Positions 1 to 9,384 of a stretch of 64,000 nt of DNA are shown piece after piece; within the stretch, counting starts at the first letter, position 1, and every line of letters starts with the position of its first letter. Origin of the DNA: Danxiaibacter flavus (GTDB lineage: Bacteria > Bacteroidota > Bacteroidia > Chitinophagales > Chitinophagaceae); assembly GCF_041060425.1 (NCBI RefSeq), contig NZ_JAULBC010000001.1, positions 124,001 to 188,000 of the forward strand, given 5' to 3'. The notes below the pieces were generated by a model. It had not been told where the DNA came from, made no database searches, and was given only the letters and a program-made list of their open reading frames with translations. The position numbers were made by a program, and so were the translations under genes.

Positions 1-1158
1 GAAAGCCACCAGACACAAAAAGCCTGGTTAAGAAAAGTGTTGACAGTTTTCCAGTTCTCCATTGCTCAGTTTTTTGTAATTGCAACGGTAATGGTTGGCA
101 AGCAAATTCACTATACATTGAATAAAGATCTTGGCTTTAAAAAAGATGCTATTATTTCTTTTGACGTTCCCCGGGACACGGCGAAGAGTAATCGCAGCGT
201 TTTGTTAAACGCGATAAACGACATCCCCGGCGTTCAAATGGTAAGTAACGGCTTTTTGCCCCCGGCAGTGGAAGGAGCTGCATTCACAGATATTTTATAT
301 GTGGATGGTAAGAATGAAGTAAAGACAGATGTACAATTAAGGTATGGCGACCCGAATTACCTGCCATTATACAATATAAAAATGCTAGCAGGAAGAAACG
401 TAACGGCAAGTGATACAATAAAAGAATTTGTAATCAACGAGGCATACGCCCGTTTCCTTGGTTTCCAGAATCCTGCAGATGCATTGAACAAGCAGTTGGT
501 GTTCAATAAAAAGAATATTCCTATTGTCGGTGTAATGAATGATTTCAATATGCAGTCTTTACACGCAAAGATCGGTCCTATGGTTTTCGGCGCCCTGGAT
601 GATCGCAGTTTTTTCTTTCACGTAGCATTGCGCCCCCAAATTGCAGGACAGCACACCTGGCAAACCACAATAAAAGAGATCGAAAAACAGTTTAGGAAGG
701 TCTATCCTGATAAGGATTTTGATTACAGCTTCTTTGATGAAAAGATAGCTGCCTTTTATAAGAACGAAAAGAATATATCAGGCTTACTTACATGGGCAAC
801 AGGACTTTCCATCCTTATCAGTAGTCTTGGTTTACTCGGGCTGATCATGTACACAACTTTCGCAAGAACAAAAGAGATCGGAATAAGAAAAGTGCTTGGT
901 GCAACGGCTGCTCAAATCGTAGGCATTTTATCAAAAGACTTTGTGAAATTAATTGTTATTGCATTTCTTATTTCAATACCGGCAGCCTGGTGGGCAGCTA
1001 ACAAATGGCTCCAGGACTTTGCTTACAGAACAGAGATGAGCTGGTGGGTATTTGCAATCAGTGGTTTGTTCATGATTGTGGTGGCACTGGTTACTATCAG
1101 CTTCCAGTCTGTAAAAGCCGCAATGGCAAACCCGGTGAGGAGTTTGAGGACGGAGTGA
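1..1158 (+). CDS. FtsX/MacB-type ABC transporter permease, C-terminal part (5' end outside window)
   Basis: The reading frame is open from base 1, so the gene starts before the window; about 385 residues are visible. They match the second half of the full-length paralogues that follow: a membrane segment at about 13-35, a periplasmic MacB_PCD-like domain at about 36-255, then three membrane segments with the cytoplasmic motif KEIGIRKVLGA just after the first of them (the FtsX domain that contacts the ATPase). The C-terminus is NPVRSLRTE, the family tail. By family knowledge it would work with a MacB/LolD-type ATPase in the inner membrane to export a substrate or transmit force to the periplasm; the substrate is unknown. 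A GTAAGAC repeat array starts one base after the stop. Confidence 0.9.
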   Translation, partial: ESHQTQKAWLRKVLTVFQFSIAQFFVIATVMVGKQIHYTLNKDLGFKKDAIISFDVPRDTAKSNRSVLLNAINDIPGVQMVSNGFLPPAVEGAAFTDILYVDGKNEVKTDVQLRYGDPNYLPLYNIKMLAGRNVTASDTIKEFVINEAYARFLGFQNPADALNKQLVFNKKNIPIVGVMNDFNMQSLHAKIGPMVFGALDDRSFFFHVALRPQIAGQHTWQTTIKEIEKQFRKVYPDKDFDYSFFDEKIAAFYKNEKNISGLLTWATGLSILISSLGLLGLIMYTTFARTKEIGIRKVLGATAAQIVGILSKDFVKLIVIAFLISIPAAWWAANKWLQDFAYRTEMSWWVFAISGLFMIVVALVTISFQSVKAAMANPVRSLRTE

Positions 1159-1247
1159 GAAGACCGTAAGACCGTAAGACAGTAAGACCGTAAGACCGTA
1201 AGACAGTAAGACCGTAAGATGTGTAAGACAGTAAGATAGCGAGAGTT
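1159..1247 (+). repeat. GTAAGAC array 1, abutting the stop of the first permease
   Basis: Tandem degenerate 8-10 bp units of the form GTAAGACC, GTAAGACA, GTAAGATG. The array opens with AAGACCGTAAGACC one base after the TGA and ends in a GCGAGAG-type unit. It reads sense to the upstream gene. Confidence 0.9.
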
Positions 1248-1298
1248 GAAAAGTAGGCCACATAGTTTGAGAATAATAAAAATGTGCATATGGCTAAA

Positions 1299-1339
1299 AG
1301 CTGATAGCTGATAGCTGATAGCTGATTGCTGATAGCTAG
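1299..1339 (+). repeat. AGCTGATAG array ending 2 bp before the start of permease 2
   Basis: About four and a half 9-bp units AGCTGATAG, the last degenerate (AGCTGATTG, CTGATAGCTAG). The array runs up to two bases before the ATG at 1342, so it occupies the region where a leader or ribosome-binding site would lie. Confidence 0.85.
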
Positions 1340-1341
1340 TT

Positions 1342-3702
1342 ATGATTAAGAATTTCTTCAAGACCGCTTTCCGCAACCTTTGGAAAAGAAAAGGGTTTAG
1401 CGCTATTAATATTAGTGGACTGGCCATTGGCATGGCGAGTGCCATACTTATTTTGTTATGGGTACAGAATGAGGTAAGCTATGACCGCTTTCACGAAAAA
1501 CAGGATCGCCTGTATATCGCATGGAACAGAAGTGTGTTTAATAACAAGTTGCAATGCTGGAGCACAACGCCAAAAATCCTGGGACCGACGCTCAAGAATG
1601 ATTACCCTGAAGTGGAAGAATTTACACGTGTAAACTGGGGCAACGATTTTCTTTTTTCCATCGGAGATAAACGACTGAATGTTCATGGAACAATGGCCGA
1701 TACAGGTTTTTTGCGCATGTTCAGTTTTCCGTTATTGAAAGGAAATCCTAATACGGCATTGAGCAACACCTATTCCATTGTCATTACCGAAAAGCTCGCT
1801 AAAAAGTTGTTTGGCAATGAGGATCCCATGAACAAAGTCGTTAGAATTGATAATCGTGACAACTTCACCGTTTCGGCTGTCATGAAAGATCTTCCGAACA
1901 ACACGCGATTCAACTTTGAATACATCCTTCCCTGGCAATACATGAAAGTTAGAGGGTTTGATGATGATAACTGGGATAATAACTCCACGCAGAATTATAT
2001 CCTGTTAAAGAAAGGAACCAATATTGCCGCATTCAATAACAAGATTAAGAATATCACTATCGATCATTTGAATGGCCGCGAAAAGATCGAAGTCTTCATG
2101 TATGAGCTGAGCAAGCAGCGACTCTATTCAAACTTTGAAAATGGAAAACCGGCAGGAGGGCGTATAGCTCAGATCCGTGTATTTACGACAATCGCGTTGC
2201 TGATATTATTGATAGCCTGTATTAACTTCATGAATCTGAGTACAGCACGCAGCGAAAAACGTGCGAAGGAGGTTGGTATCAAAAAAGTTGTCGGGGCACA
2301 AAGATCATCTTTGATTGTTCAGTTTCTTGGTGAATCCATCCTGATTTCCGTATTCGCCGGATTCATTGCCATCATCATTGTTCAGTTGAGTTTGTCATCT
2401 TTCAACCTGCTCGTACAAAAGCAATTGTTCCTTGATTTTGGCAATCTCTATTTCTGGGCGGCATTGCTGGGGTTTGTATTGCTGACAGGAGTTGTTGCTG
2501 GTAGTTACCCCGCATTCTTTTTGTCAGGTTTTAAGCCCGGCGCGGTTTTGAAAGGAACGTTCAAAAAAATTAATGCACTTGTAACCCCAAGAAAGGTCCT
2601 GGTGGTAATGCAGTTCACTTTCGCTATTGCACTGATCATTTGCACAATTATTATCGAGCGACAATTGAAACACGGACAGGAAAGAGAAGCGGGCTACAAC
2701 AAAAAAGATCTCGCATATATTTTCCTCGTTGGCGATATTGAAAAGAACTATGAGCTGATAAAAAATGAATTGTATAGTAGTGGAACTGCAACGGCAATAA
2801 GTAAAACAAGCGCGCCGCTGACACAAGGCTGGAGCGACTCCTGGGGATTTGAATGGCCCGGAAAAGATCCGAATGATAAGACAGATTTTGATCGCTACTG
2901 TACAGATGGAAACCTGGTTAAAACTGCAGGAATGTCCGTAGTGGCCGGGCGCGATATTGATCTGAAAAGTTTTCCTACAGATTCGACTGCGCTTATTCTT
3001 AATGAGTCCGCGGTAAAGGCGATGGGTTTAAAAACGCCTTTGGGAACACCAATAAAAGACAATGGAATAGATTGGCATGTAGTAGGCGTTATCAAAGATT
3101 TTATTCTGCAGTCACCCTACGAGCCCATGCGTCCGATGGTCATTGAAGGTCCTAAAGGATGGTTCAATGTAATGCACATAAAATTTAACGGAGCGAACGG
3201 AACGAAACAAAATCTCGCGGCAACCGAGAAGATATTCAAGAAGTTCAATCCTGAATATCCGTTTGAATATCATTTTGTGGATGAAGAGTATGCTGCAAAG
3301 TTTGAAGATGAAAAGGCAACCGGAATTCTTGCTGCTTTGTTTGCTGGCCTGACTATTTTTATTTCTTGCCTTGGTTTATTCGGGCTGGCAGCGTATATGG
3401 CGGAAAACAGAATTAAGGAAATTGGCATTCGCAAAGTGCTCGGTGCTTCTGTTACAAATATTACCACCTTATTGTCAAAAGACTTTCTGAAACTGGTGAT
3501 TGTTTCAATTGTAATTGCATCTCCGCTAGCCTGGTTCTTTATGAGCAAGTGGCTGGACGGATATACTTATCGTATTGATATTGAATGGTGGATTTTTGCA
3601 TTGGCTGCATTGCTTTCAATTTTGATCGCATTGATTACCGTGAGTTATCAATCCATTAAAGCTGCAATTGCAAACCCGGTGAAGAGTTTGAAGACGGAGT
3701 GA
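1342..3702 (+). CDS. FtsX/MacB-type ABC transporter permease (paralogue 2)
   Basis: 786 residues with the duplicated architecture of the Bacteroidota family: a membrane segment near residues 18-42, a periplasmic domain to about 270, three membrane segments with KEVGIKKVVGA after the first of them, then a fourth near 425-445, a second periplasmic domain and a final FtsX triplet with KEIGIRKVLGA; the tail is NPVKSLKTE. The first ATG after the AGCTGATAG array is the natural start (MIKNFFKTAFRNLWKRKGF). No ATPase is adjacent; the nearest is at 18698 on the opposite strand. Substrate unknown; antimicrobial-peptide or lipoprotein-type export is the family precedent, and assigning it here is inference. 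Confidence 0.93.
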   Translation: MIKNFFKTAFRNLWKRKGFSAINISGLAIGMASAILILLWVQNEVSYDRFHEKQDRLYIAWNRSVFNNKLQCWSTTPKILGPTLKNDYPEVEEFTRVNWGNDFLFSIGDKRLNVHGTMADTGFLRMFSFPLLKGNPNTALSNTYSIVITEKLAKKLFGNEDPMNKVVRIDNRDNFTVSAVMKDLPNNTRFNFEYILPWQYMKVRGFDDDNWDNNSTQNYILLKKGTNIAAFNNKIKNITIDHLNGREKIEVFMYELSKQRLYSNFENGKPAGGRIAQIRVFTTIALLILLIACINFMNLSTARSEKRAKEVGIKKVVGAQRSSLIVQFLGESILISVFAGFIAIIIVQLSLSSFNLLVQKQLFLDFGNLYFWAALLGFVLLTGVVAGSYPAFFLSGFKPGAVLKGTFKKINALVTPRKVLVVMQFTFAIALIICTIIIERQLKHGQEREAGYNKKDLAYIFLVGDIEKNYELIKNELYSSGTATAISKTSAPLTQGWSDSWGFEWPGKDPNDKTDFDRYCTDGNLVKTAGMSVVAGRDIDLKSFPTDSTALILNESAVKAMGLKTPLGTPIKDNGIDWHVVGVIKDFILQSPYEPMRPMVIEGPKGWFNVMHIKFNGANGTKQNLAATEKIFKKFNPEYPFEYHFVDEEYAAKFEDEKATGILAALFAGLTIFISCLGLFGLAAYMAENRIKEIGIRKVLGASVTNITTLLSKDFLKLVIVSIVIASPLAWFFMSKWLDGYTYRIDIEWWIFALAALLSILIALITVSYQSIKAAIANPVKSLKTE

Positions 3703-3800
3703 GAAGACCGTAAGATAGTAAGACCGTAAGACCGTAAGACAGTAAGATCGTAAGACAGTAAGATGGTAAGACAGTAAGATGGTAAGACCGTGAGAGATAA
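3703..3800 (+). repeat. GTAAGAC array 2, abutting the stop of permease 2
   Basis: About a dozen 8-bp units starting GAAGACCGTAAGATAG right after the TGA and ending in GTGAGAGAT. Reads sense to permease 2. Confidence 0.9.
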
Positions 3801-3859
3801 GAAATGATGTGAGCGTAATAAAGAGAGGAAGAAGGCAAAAGAAGATTGGTGTTGGCGTA

Positions 3860-3911
3860 ATTGAAACTTCTGTGGTGCTCTGTGCAAAACTCCTGTATTC
3901 TCTGTGGTTAA
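3860..3911 (+). repeat. CTCTGTG-family repeat, copy 1 of a local 52-bp direct repeat
   Basis: Shares almost all bases with 4043-4095, including the core CTCTGTGCAAAACTCCTG and the end TTCTCTGTGGTT. Related, more degenerate segments occur at 21311-21353, 49469-49515, 50990-51036 and 61134-61183. Confidence 0.85.
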
Positions 3912-3913
3912 AT

Positions 3914-3977
3914 AAGACCGTAAGACGTGTAAGACCGTAAGATGCGTAAGACAGTAGAACAGTAAGACAGTAAGTGG
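3914..3977 (+). repeat. GTAAGAC array, internal copy in the 3703-4156 gap
   Basis: Units AAGACCGTAAGACGTG, then mixed 8- and 10-bp units, with a degenerate end (GTAAGTGGTGAGAAGG). It follows the first CTCTGTG repeat directly rather than a stop codon. Confidence 0.8.
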
Positions 3978-4042
3978 TGAGAAGGAGTGTAATTGTGCTG
4001 AAAAGAAAGTAAGAAGACTGAAAAGGAATGTTGTTGATACAG

Positions 4043-4095
4043 AATTGAAATTTCCGTGGCCCTCTGTGCAAAACTCCTGTATTCTCTGTGGTTTA
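4043..4095 (+). repeat. CTCTGTG-family repeat, copy 2
   Basis: Second copy of the 3860-3911 segment with a handful of substitutions and one inserted T. A short degenerate AGCTGATAG stretch follows at 4113-4144, ahead of permease 3. Confidence 0.85.
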
Positions 4096-4156
4096 AAAAA
4101 ATTAATTATAGAAGCTGAAAGCTGATGGCTGACAGCTCATTGCTAAAACCCAATTC

Positions 4157-6541
4157 ATGCTTAGAAATTTTTTCAAAATTGCCTGGCGTAACCTGATGCG
4201 TAACAAAGCTTATGCAGTCATCAACATCCTCGGACTCTCAATGGGGATTGCATGTTGCATCGTGATCTTTACGTTGGTGAGCTATCATTTAAGCTTTGAT
4301 TCTTTCCACAAAGACAAAGACCGCATTTATAGACTGGTTACCGAATGGCATGATGAGAATGTCGGCTATTCCGGCGCAGTTCCTCAACCGTTAGGTAAGA
4401 CATTTCGTGAAGAATTTTCTTTTGCTGAGAAGACCGCTCGCGTGGTAGATTACAGACGTACCTTGATTTCGTTGCCGGATGAAAAAGAAGTAAAGAAATT
4501 CGAGGAAGAAAGCGGCATCGCTTATGCCGAGCCAGCGTTCTTTGACATCTTTAATTTCCCAATGGTGAAAGGCAATGCGCAAGCTGCATTGGCCGCTCCT
4601 AATAAAGCACTCATTACCGAAAAGATGGCTAAGAAATTTTTCGGTAACGAAGATGCTATGGGCAAAACCATCCGCATCTCAAATACAACCAACTTTGAGG
4701 TTGCAGGGATATTAAAAGATCTGCCGCCCAATACAGATCGCCGGCAGGAAGTTTATTTGTCTTACATCAATCTGAAAGAACGCAACAAATGGCTGGCCAG
4801 TGATAGTGCATGGCCAGGTGTTTACAGTGGGTGTCAGGCATTTACCCGGTTGAAGCCTGCGGTAACCCAGGCTCAGGTAAACAAGGCATTTCCGCTTATT
4901 GTTCAGAAATATTACAAGGGTAGAGATGTAAAGACATGGCAGTTTAAACTACAGCCGTTGTCAACTGTTCACTTTGATCCGAATTATGGAGGTTATGCCG
5001 ACAAGAAATATTTGTGGGCCTTGTTTTTTATCGGTGTGTTTCTCATTATCACCGCCTGCGTAAACTTTGTTAACCTCGCAACAGCCCAGGCGCTGAACCG
5101 TTCCAAAGAGATTGGTATCCGCAAAGTGTTAGGAAGTCTGCGCAATCAATTGTTCTGGCAGTTTATCATTGAGACGGCCATCATAACGCTTTTTGCAATT
5201 GTCGTTGCTTCTGCAATGGCTTCGTTGATACTGCCCTGGCTCAATAATTTGTTTAAATCGGAGATGAGCCTTCATTTCTTTACTAACGGTCCACTACTTG
5301 TGTTCCTGGTAGTTGTTGCTGTATTGGTAGTCTTTTTATCGGGTTCTTATCCGGGACTTGTTTTGGCGCGATTCCAACCTGTGCTGGCGTTAAAGAGCAA
5401 GTTGTCGCAAAAACATGTTGGCGGTTTTTCATTAAGAAGAATATTGGTTGTGACACAGTTTGCTATTTCGCAAATGCTGATTATCGGAACCATTGTCATC
5501 GCCAGCCAGATCCATTATTCAAAAACATCGGATCTCGGTTTTAATAAAGATGCAATAGTAACCCTGCCTGTTCCCGGTTCACATTCAAAAAAGAAAACGC
5601 TGGAATCGCGACTTGCTACAATACCTGGTGTTGAAAAGATGACATTGTGTTTTCAGCCGCCCGCTTCAAATTCCAACAATAACACCGGCGTGCGTTTTGA
5701 TAATCGGGAAGAAGATGAACATTGGGGCATCAATACAAAAAATGGCGATGATCAGTTTATGAATGTGTTCGATCTGAAGCTCGCAGCCGGCCGCAATTTT
5801 TATCCGTCAGACACTGTTCGTGAATACCTGGTAAATGAAACTTTTGCAAAGAAGCTGAACAAGAAGCCGGAAGAGCTGATCGGAAAAGTAATAAGTATTG
5901 ACGGAAATAAAGCATTGCCTATCTGTGGTGTGGTAAAGGATTTTTACAACTATTCTTTTCATAACGAGATCGATCCGATCTGTATAATGTCAGATACCAG
6001 CAACTATGTGACTTGCGCAGTCAAGATCAATATGCGTAACGTAAAACCGATCCTTGCATCATTTGAAAAGATCTGGAATGAAACCTTTCCTGATTTTCTT
6101 TATTCTTATCAATTCCTTGACGACCGCATAGCGGAATTTTACGAAATGGACGACATCATGTTTAAATTGATCATGTTGTTTTCCTGCATCGCAGTATTGA
6201 TCGGCTGCCTTGGTTTGTATGGACTGGTTTCATTTATGGCAGTTCGCAAAACGAAGGAGATTGGTGTGCGCAAAGTGTTGGGCGCCGGTGTAACAAATAT
6301 CCTGTGGCTATTCGGCAAAGAGTTTTCCAAATTGTTGGTCATCGCATTTTTGATATCAGCACCCATCGCATGGTGGGTGATGCATAAATACCTGCAGGAT
6401 TTTTCTTACAGAATAAATATCGGCGTTGGGATTTTTGCTCTGGCCATAGTTTGTACGTTCATGGTTGCAGCTATAACTGTTTTATATCAATCACTGAAAT
6501 CGGCATATGCAAATCCGGTAAAGAGTTTGAGGACGGAATAA
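4157..6541 (+). CDS. FtsX/MacB-type ABC transporter permease (paralogue 3)
   Basis: 794 residues, same two-fold layout as paralogue 2. The N-terminal motif is MLRNFFKIAWRNLMRNKAY; the FtsX coupling motifs are KEIGIRKVLGS in the first half and KEIGVRKVLGA in the second; the tail is NPVKSLRTE. The periplasmic domains differ strongly in sequence from the neighbours while the membrane and coupling segments are conserved, which fits paralogues that share an ATPase but differ in what they contact in the periplasm (inference). Confidence 0.93.
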   Translation: MLRNFFKIAWRNLMRNKAYAVINILGLSMGIACCIVIFTLVSYHLSFDSFHKDKDRIYRLVTEWHDENVGYSGAVPQPLGKTFREEFSFAEKTARVVDYRRTLISLPDEKEVKKFEEESGIAYAEPAFFDIFNFPMVKGNAQAALAAPNKALITEKMAKKFFGNEDAMGKTIRISNTTNFEVAGILKDLPPNTDRRQEVYLSYINLKERNKWLASDSAWPGVYSGCQAFTRLKPAVTQAQVNKAFPLIVQKYYKGRDVKTWQFKLQPLSTVHFDPNYGGYADKKYLWALFFIGVFLIITACVNFVNLATAQALNRSKEIGIRKVLGSLRNQLFWQFIIETAIITLFAIVVASAMASLILPWLNNLFKSEMSLHFFTNGPLLVFLVVVAVLVVFLSGSYPGLVLARFQPVLALKSKLSQKHVGGFSLRRILVVTQFAISQMLIIGTIVIASQIHYSKTSDLGFNKDAIVTLPVPGSHSKKKTLESRLATIPGVEKMTLCFQPPASNSNNNTGVRFDNREEDEHWGINTKNGDDQFMNVFDLKLAAGRNFYPSDTVREYLVNETFAKKLNKKPEELIGKVISIDGNKALPICGVVKDFYNYSFHNEIDPICIMSDTSNYVTCAVKINMRNVKPILASFEKIWNETFPDFLYSYQFLDDRIAEFYEMDDIMFKLIMLFSCIAVLIGCLGLYGLVSFMAVRKTKEIGVRKVLGAGVTNILWLFGKEFSKLLVIAFLISAPIAWWVMHKYLQDFSYRINIGVGIFALAIVCTFMVAAITVLYQSLKSAYANPVKSLRTE

Positions 6542-6644
6542 AGAAGACCGTAAGATAGTAAGACCGTAAGACATGTAAGACGTGTAAGACGTGGAAGAAA
6601 GATAGTAAGACAGTAAGATAGTAAGACAGTAAGACAGTAAGAGA
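6542..6644 (+). repeat. GTAAGAC array 3, abutting the stop of permease 3
   Basis: Begins AGAAGACCGTAAGATAG immediately after the TAA, mixes 8-bp units with 10-bp GTAAGACATG/GTAAGACGTG units, and ends GTAAGAGAAT. Sense to permease 3. Confidence 0.9.
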
Positions 6645-6668
6645 ATAGGTTCGGGTGTGCTGTCGCAA

Positions 6669-6797
6669 AATCAGAGATAAGAATATCAAAGATCAGAGAT
6701 CAGTAAATCAGAGATCAGTGAATCAGAGATCAGTGAATCAGAGATCAATAAATCAGAGATCAGCGAACCAGAGATCAATAAATCAGAGATCAGATAC
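6669..6797 (+). repeat. ATCAGAG tandem array
   Basis: About eight 15-bp degenerate units of the form AATCAGAGATCAGTG (variants AGTAA, AATAA, AGCGA at the end). It fills much of the 353-bp gap before permease 4 and has no coding potential. Confidence 0.9.
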
Positions 6798-6843
6798 CGG
6801 GCTTTTGGGTGTTAGATATTAATTTGTAAGACGCACCTAAACA

Positions 6844-6897
6844 AATCAGCGATCAAAAGATCAGACATCAGCGATAAAAAATCAGACATCAGCGATG
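6844..6897 (+). repeat. ATCAGAC/ATCAGCG array that includes the start codon of permease 4
   Basis: Continues the upstream array with units such as AATCAGACATCAGCGAT. The last unit, CAGCGATG, contains the ATG at 6895; the preceding unit reads CAGCGATA. The start codon therefore lies inside the repeat. Confidence 0.85.
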
Positions 6898-9327
6898 AAA
6901 GAAAATGTACGTTTCAAAGGCGCTCACTATGCAAAAGTTGCGTGGCGCAATTTGCGGAAGAATAAGTTCTTCTCTGCAATTAATATTATCGGGCTGGCGA
7001 TTGGAATAGCCGCGTGTATCATCATCATGATATTCGTTTTTTATGAAAAGAGTTTTGATAGTCTGCATACAAAAAATATCTACCGGCTGGATGAAGTGCA
7101 GAAGTTTGAAGGAATGGTCGCGCCGCAAAATGTAGCACTATCCATGTATCCAATGGGACCAACCTTAAAACAGGAGTTCCCCGAAGTGCTGAATTTTACG
7201 CGCGTTCGTCAGAATGAAAAATTTGATTTTAACTACCAGGATAAGAAAGTATTTCTTCCAAAGATCTGCTGGGTCGACTCTACCTTTTTACAGATGTTTG
7301 ATTTCCGCCTGACCAGCGGTGACAGAGCGACGGCCCTGCAGAAACCAAATAGTGTTATTCTTACCAAAGAAAGCGCAGCGAAAATATTCGGTAAAGAAAA
7401 CCCAATGGGCAAAACAGTGGTGCATTATATTGGTGATACAACCAATTTCACCGTAACAGGCATTATGGAAGATGTTCCGGAGAATTCCCATCTACAGTTC
7501 GATGCACTTATGTCGTTCAGCACTTTTGCAAGGCCTCAATTTATGGAGAACTGGGGAGGTAACTGGCTCGTGACCTACTTTGAGTTGGCTCCGAATACCA
7601 ATATAGCTGCGATGTCCAAAAAGTTTCCGGATTACCTGAAGCGTCACATGCAAAATGATAACTGGAAGCATTACGAATTGTTTCTGCAATCACTTAAAGA
7701 TGTGCATGCAAGTTCTACCAGCATCACACATGACTATCTCAATTACCAGAAGTTTGATAAGACTTATACGTATGTATTCTCCATTATTGCACTCATTATT
7801 CTCATTATTGCGTGCATTAATTTTATGAACCTCTCAACTGCACGTTCCGCAGAACGAGCAAAAGAAGTAGGCATTCGCAAAACAATCGGAGCAAACCGCT
7901 GGCAACTGGCTGTACAGTTTATTGGGGAATCAATATTGCTATCATTAATTGCTATGCTCCTCGCGGTTGGCTTGGTGAAATTGTTTCTTCCGTTCGTGGT
8001 GCAGTTGAGCCAGCGTGAGCTTAGGTTTCCCTTCTTCACAGATCCAAAATTGTTCCTTTCCATATTGGGAGGAAGTATGCTTGTTGGTATCGTTGCCGGA
8101 ATTTATCCAGCCATTTATCTTTCTTCATTCAAGCCGGTGAAGGTGCTGAAAGGATCAATTGCTGCACCGGGAAAAAATAAATGGACATTGAGAGATGTGC
8201 TTGTGATCGGTCAGTTTACAGGTGCTGTTTTCCTCATTATAGCAACCGTGTTTGCGGTTCGCCAGTTGCGATTTATGCAGGGCAAAGATGTTGGATTTAA
8301 CCGCGACCAGGTAATGATCCTGCCGCTTGATCGTGCGTCTTCTGCTAAATATGAAGCAATTAAACAGGATCTGTTGCAAAACACACTCGTAAAATCAGTT
8401 ACAGGTTCTCAGCAACGCCTCGGAAACAACCTGCATCAGACCGGCGTTACTTTCCATGGAAACGGGCCGGCACGGGATCTTACTTCGTCACAGGTTGTTG
8501 TGGATCCTGATTATCTCACATTGTATCAGATCCCAATTATCGCGGGAAAGAATTTTACAAAGGATTATGCATCAGAAAATGGTAAGGCATATATTGTTAA
8601 CGAAGAGCTGGCCAAAGAATTGTTGAAGGATGGTCCCAAAGCTTCTTATGAATCATTGATCGGCAAACATTTTGGTTTTGGCGGTATGGATTCCGCAGGT
8701 TACATCGCCGGTGTTGCAAAAGATTTCAACTTCAATTCCCTTCACTATAAAATTGAAACGTTGTGTATGCTCAATCAAAAGGATTGGGGCTTTGGCGAAA
8801 TGTCTGTTCGCATCAATGGGGCAAAAGCTTCTGACGCCATTGCATATATCGGTTCCATCTGGAAGAAAAACGTTTCGGATCATCCGTTCGAATACACATT
8901 TCTTGATGATCATTTCAATGAAATGTACAGGGCGGATAACCAGGTGAGTAAGGTGGTTGGTGTACTTGCTGTGCTGGCAATTATTATCTCTTGTCTTGGT
9001 TTGTTTGGTTTAGCGTCTTATGCTGCGGAAAGAAGGATTAAAGAGATCGGCATCCGCAAAGTACTCGGCGCCAGTGTTCAGAATATTGTGGGCATGCTAT
9101 CCGGAGATTTCTTAAAGCTTGTGATCATCTCCAACATAATTGCATGGCCGTTAGCGTGGCTTGCTATTCATCGTTGGTTGCAGGATTTTGCTTATAGAAC
9201 GGATATTAGCTGGTGGGTTTTCATAACTGCAGGCATTGTTGCTTTGATCATAGCGCTGGGAACAGTAAGCTTCCAGGCTATTAAAGCTGCCGCGGCGAAC
9301 CCGGTGAAGAGTTTGAAAACGGAATAG
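6895..9327 (+). CDS. FtsX/MacB-type ABC transporter permease (paralogue 4)
   Basis: 810 residues, full two-fold layout, with coupling motifs KEVGIRKTIGA and KEIGIRKVLGA and the tail NPVKSLKTE. The start at MKENVRFKGAHYAKVAWRN adds a few residues before the conserved AWRNLRKNKFFSAINI block. The ATG is formed by the end of a tandem repeat, so either the repeat invaded up to the codon or the N-terminus was extended into it. Confidence 0.92.
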   Translation: MKENVRFKGAHYAKVAWRNLRKNKFFSAINIIGLAIGIAACIIIMIFVFYEKSFDSLHTKNIYRLDEVQKFEGMVAPQNVALSMYPMGPTLKQEFPEVLNFTRVRQNEKFDFNYQDKKVFLPKICWVDSTFLQMFDFRLTSGDRATALQKPNSVILTKESAAKIFGKENPMGKTVVHYIGDTTNFTVTGIMEDVPENSHLQFDALMSFSTFARPQFMENWGGNWLVTYFELAPNTNIAAMSKKFPDYLKRHMQNDNWKHYELFLQSLKDVHASSTSITHDYLNYQKFDKTYTYVFSIIALIILIIACINFMNLSTARSAERAKEVGIRKTIGANRWQLAVQFIGESILLSLIAMLLAVGLVKLFLPFVVQLSQRELRFPFFTDPKLFLSILGGSMLVGIVAGIYPAIYLSSFKPVKVLKGSIAAPGKNKWTLRDVLVIGQFTGAVFLIIATVFAVRQLRFMQGKDVGFNRDQVMILPLDRASSAKYEAIKQDLLQNTLVKSVTGSQQRLGNNLHQTGVTFHGNGPARDLTSSQVVVDPDYLTLYQIPIIAGKNFTKDYASENGKAYIVNEELAKELLKDGPKASYESLIGKHFGFGGMDSAGYIAGVAKDFNFNSLHYKIETLCMLNQKDWGFGEMSVRINGAKASDAIAYIGSIWKKNVSDHPFEYTFLDDHFNEMYRADNQVSKVVGVLAVLAIIISCLGLFGLASYAAERRIKEIGIRKVLGASVQNIVGMLSGDFLKLVIISNIIAWPLAWLAIHRWLQDFAYRTDISWWVFITAGIVALIIALGTVSFQAIKAAAANPVKSLKTE

Positions 9328-9333
9328 ATCTTT

Positions 9334-9370
9334 TAATTGACAGTTGACAATTGAAAATTGACAATATTGA
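9334..9370 (+). repeat. AATTGAC-type repeat, left arm of an inverted pair
   Basis: AATTGACAGTTGACAATTG followed by AAAATTGACAATATTGAC. With 9811-9844 it forms an inverted pair that brackets the four-helix-bundle gene. Confidence 0.85.
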
Positions 9371-9384
9371 CGCGGAGGTCTGTG

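Noticed and set aside
1159..1247. GTAAGAC array as a CRISPR
   Set aside because: Units of 8-10 bp without unique spacers, and no cas genes.
973..1445. Minus-strand ORFs with repeated LTVLRSY/LTVLLSY peptides (also around 3616-4071, 6471-6689, 12058-12369 and 28465-28764)
   Set aside because: They are translations of the GTAAGAC arrays, which lack stops in one frame; no conserved protein features.
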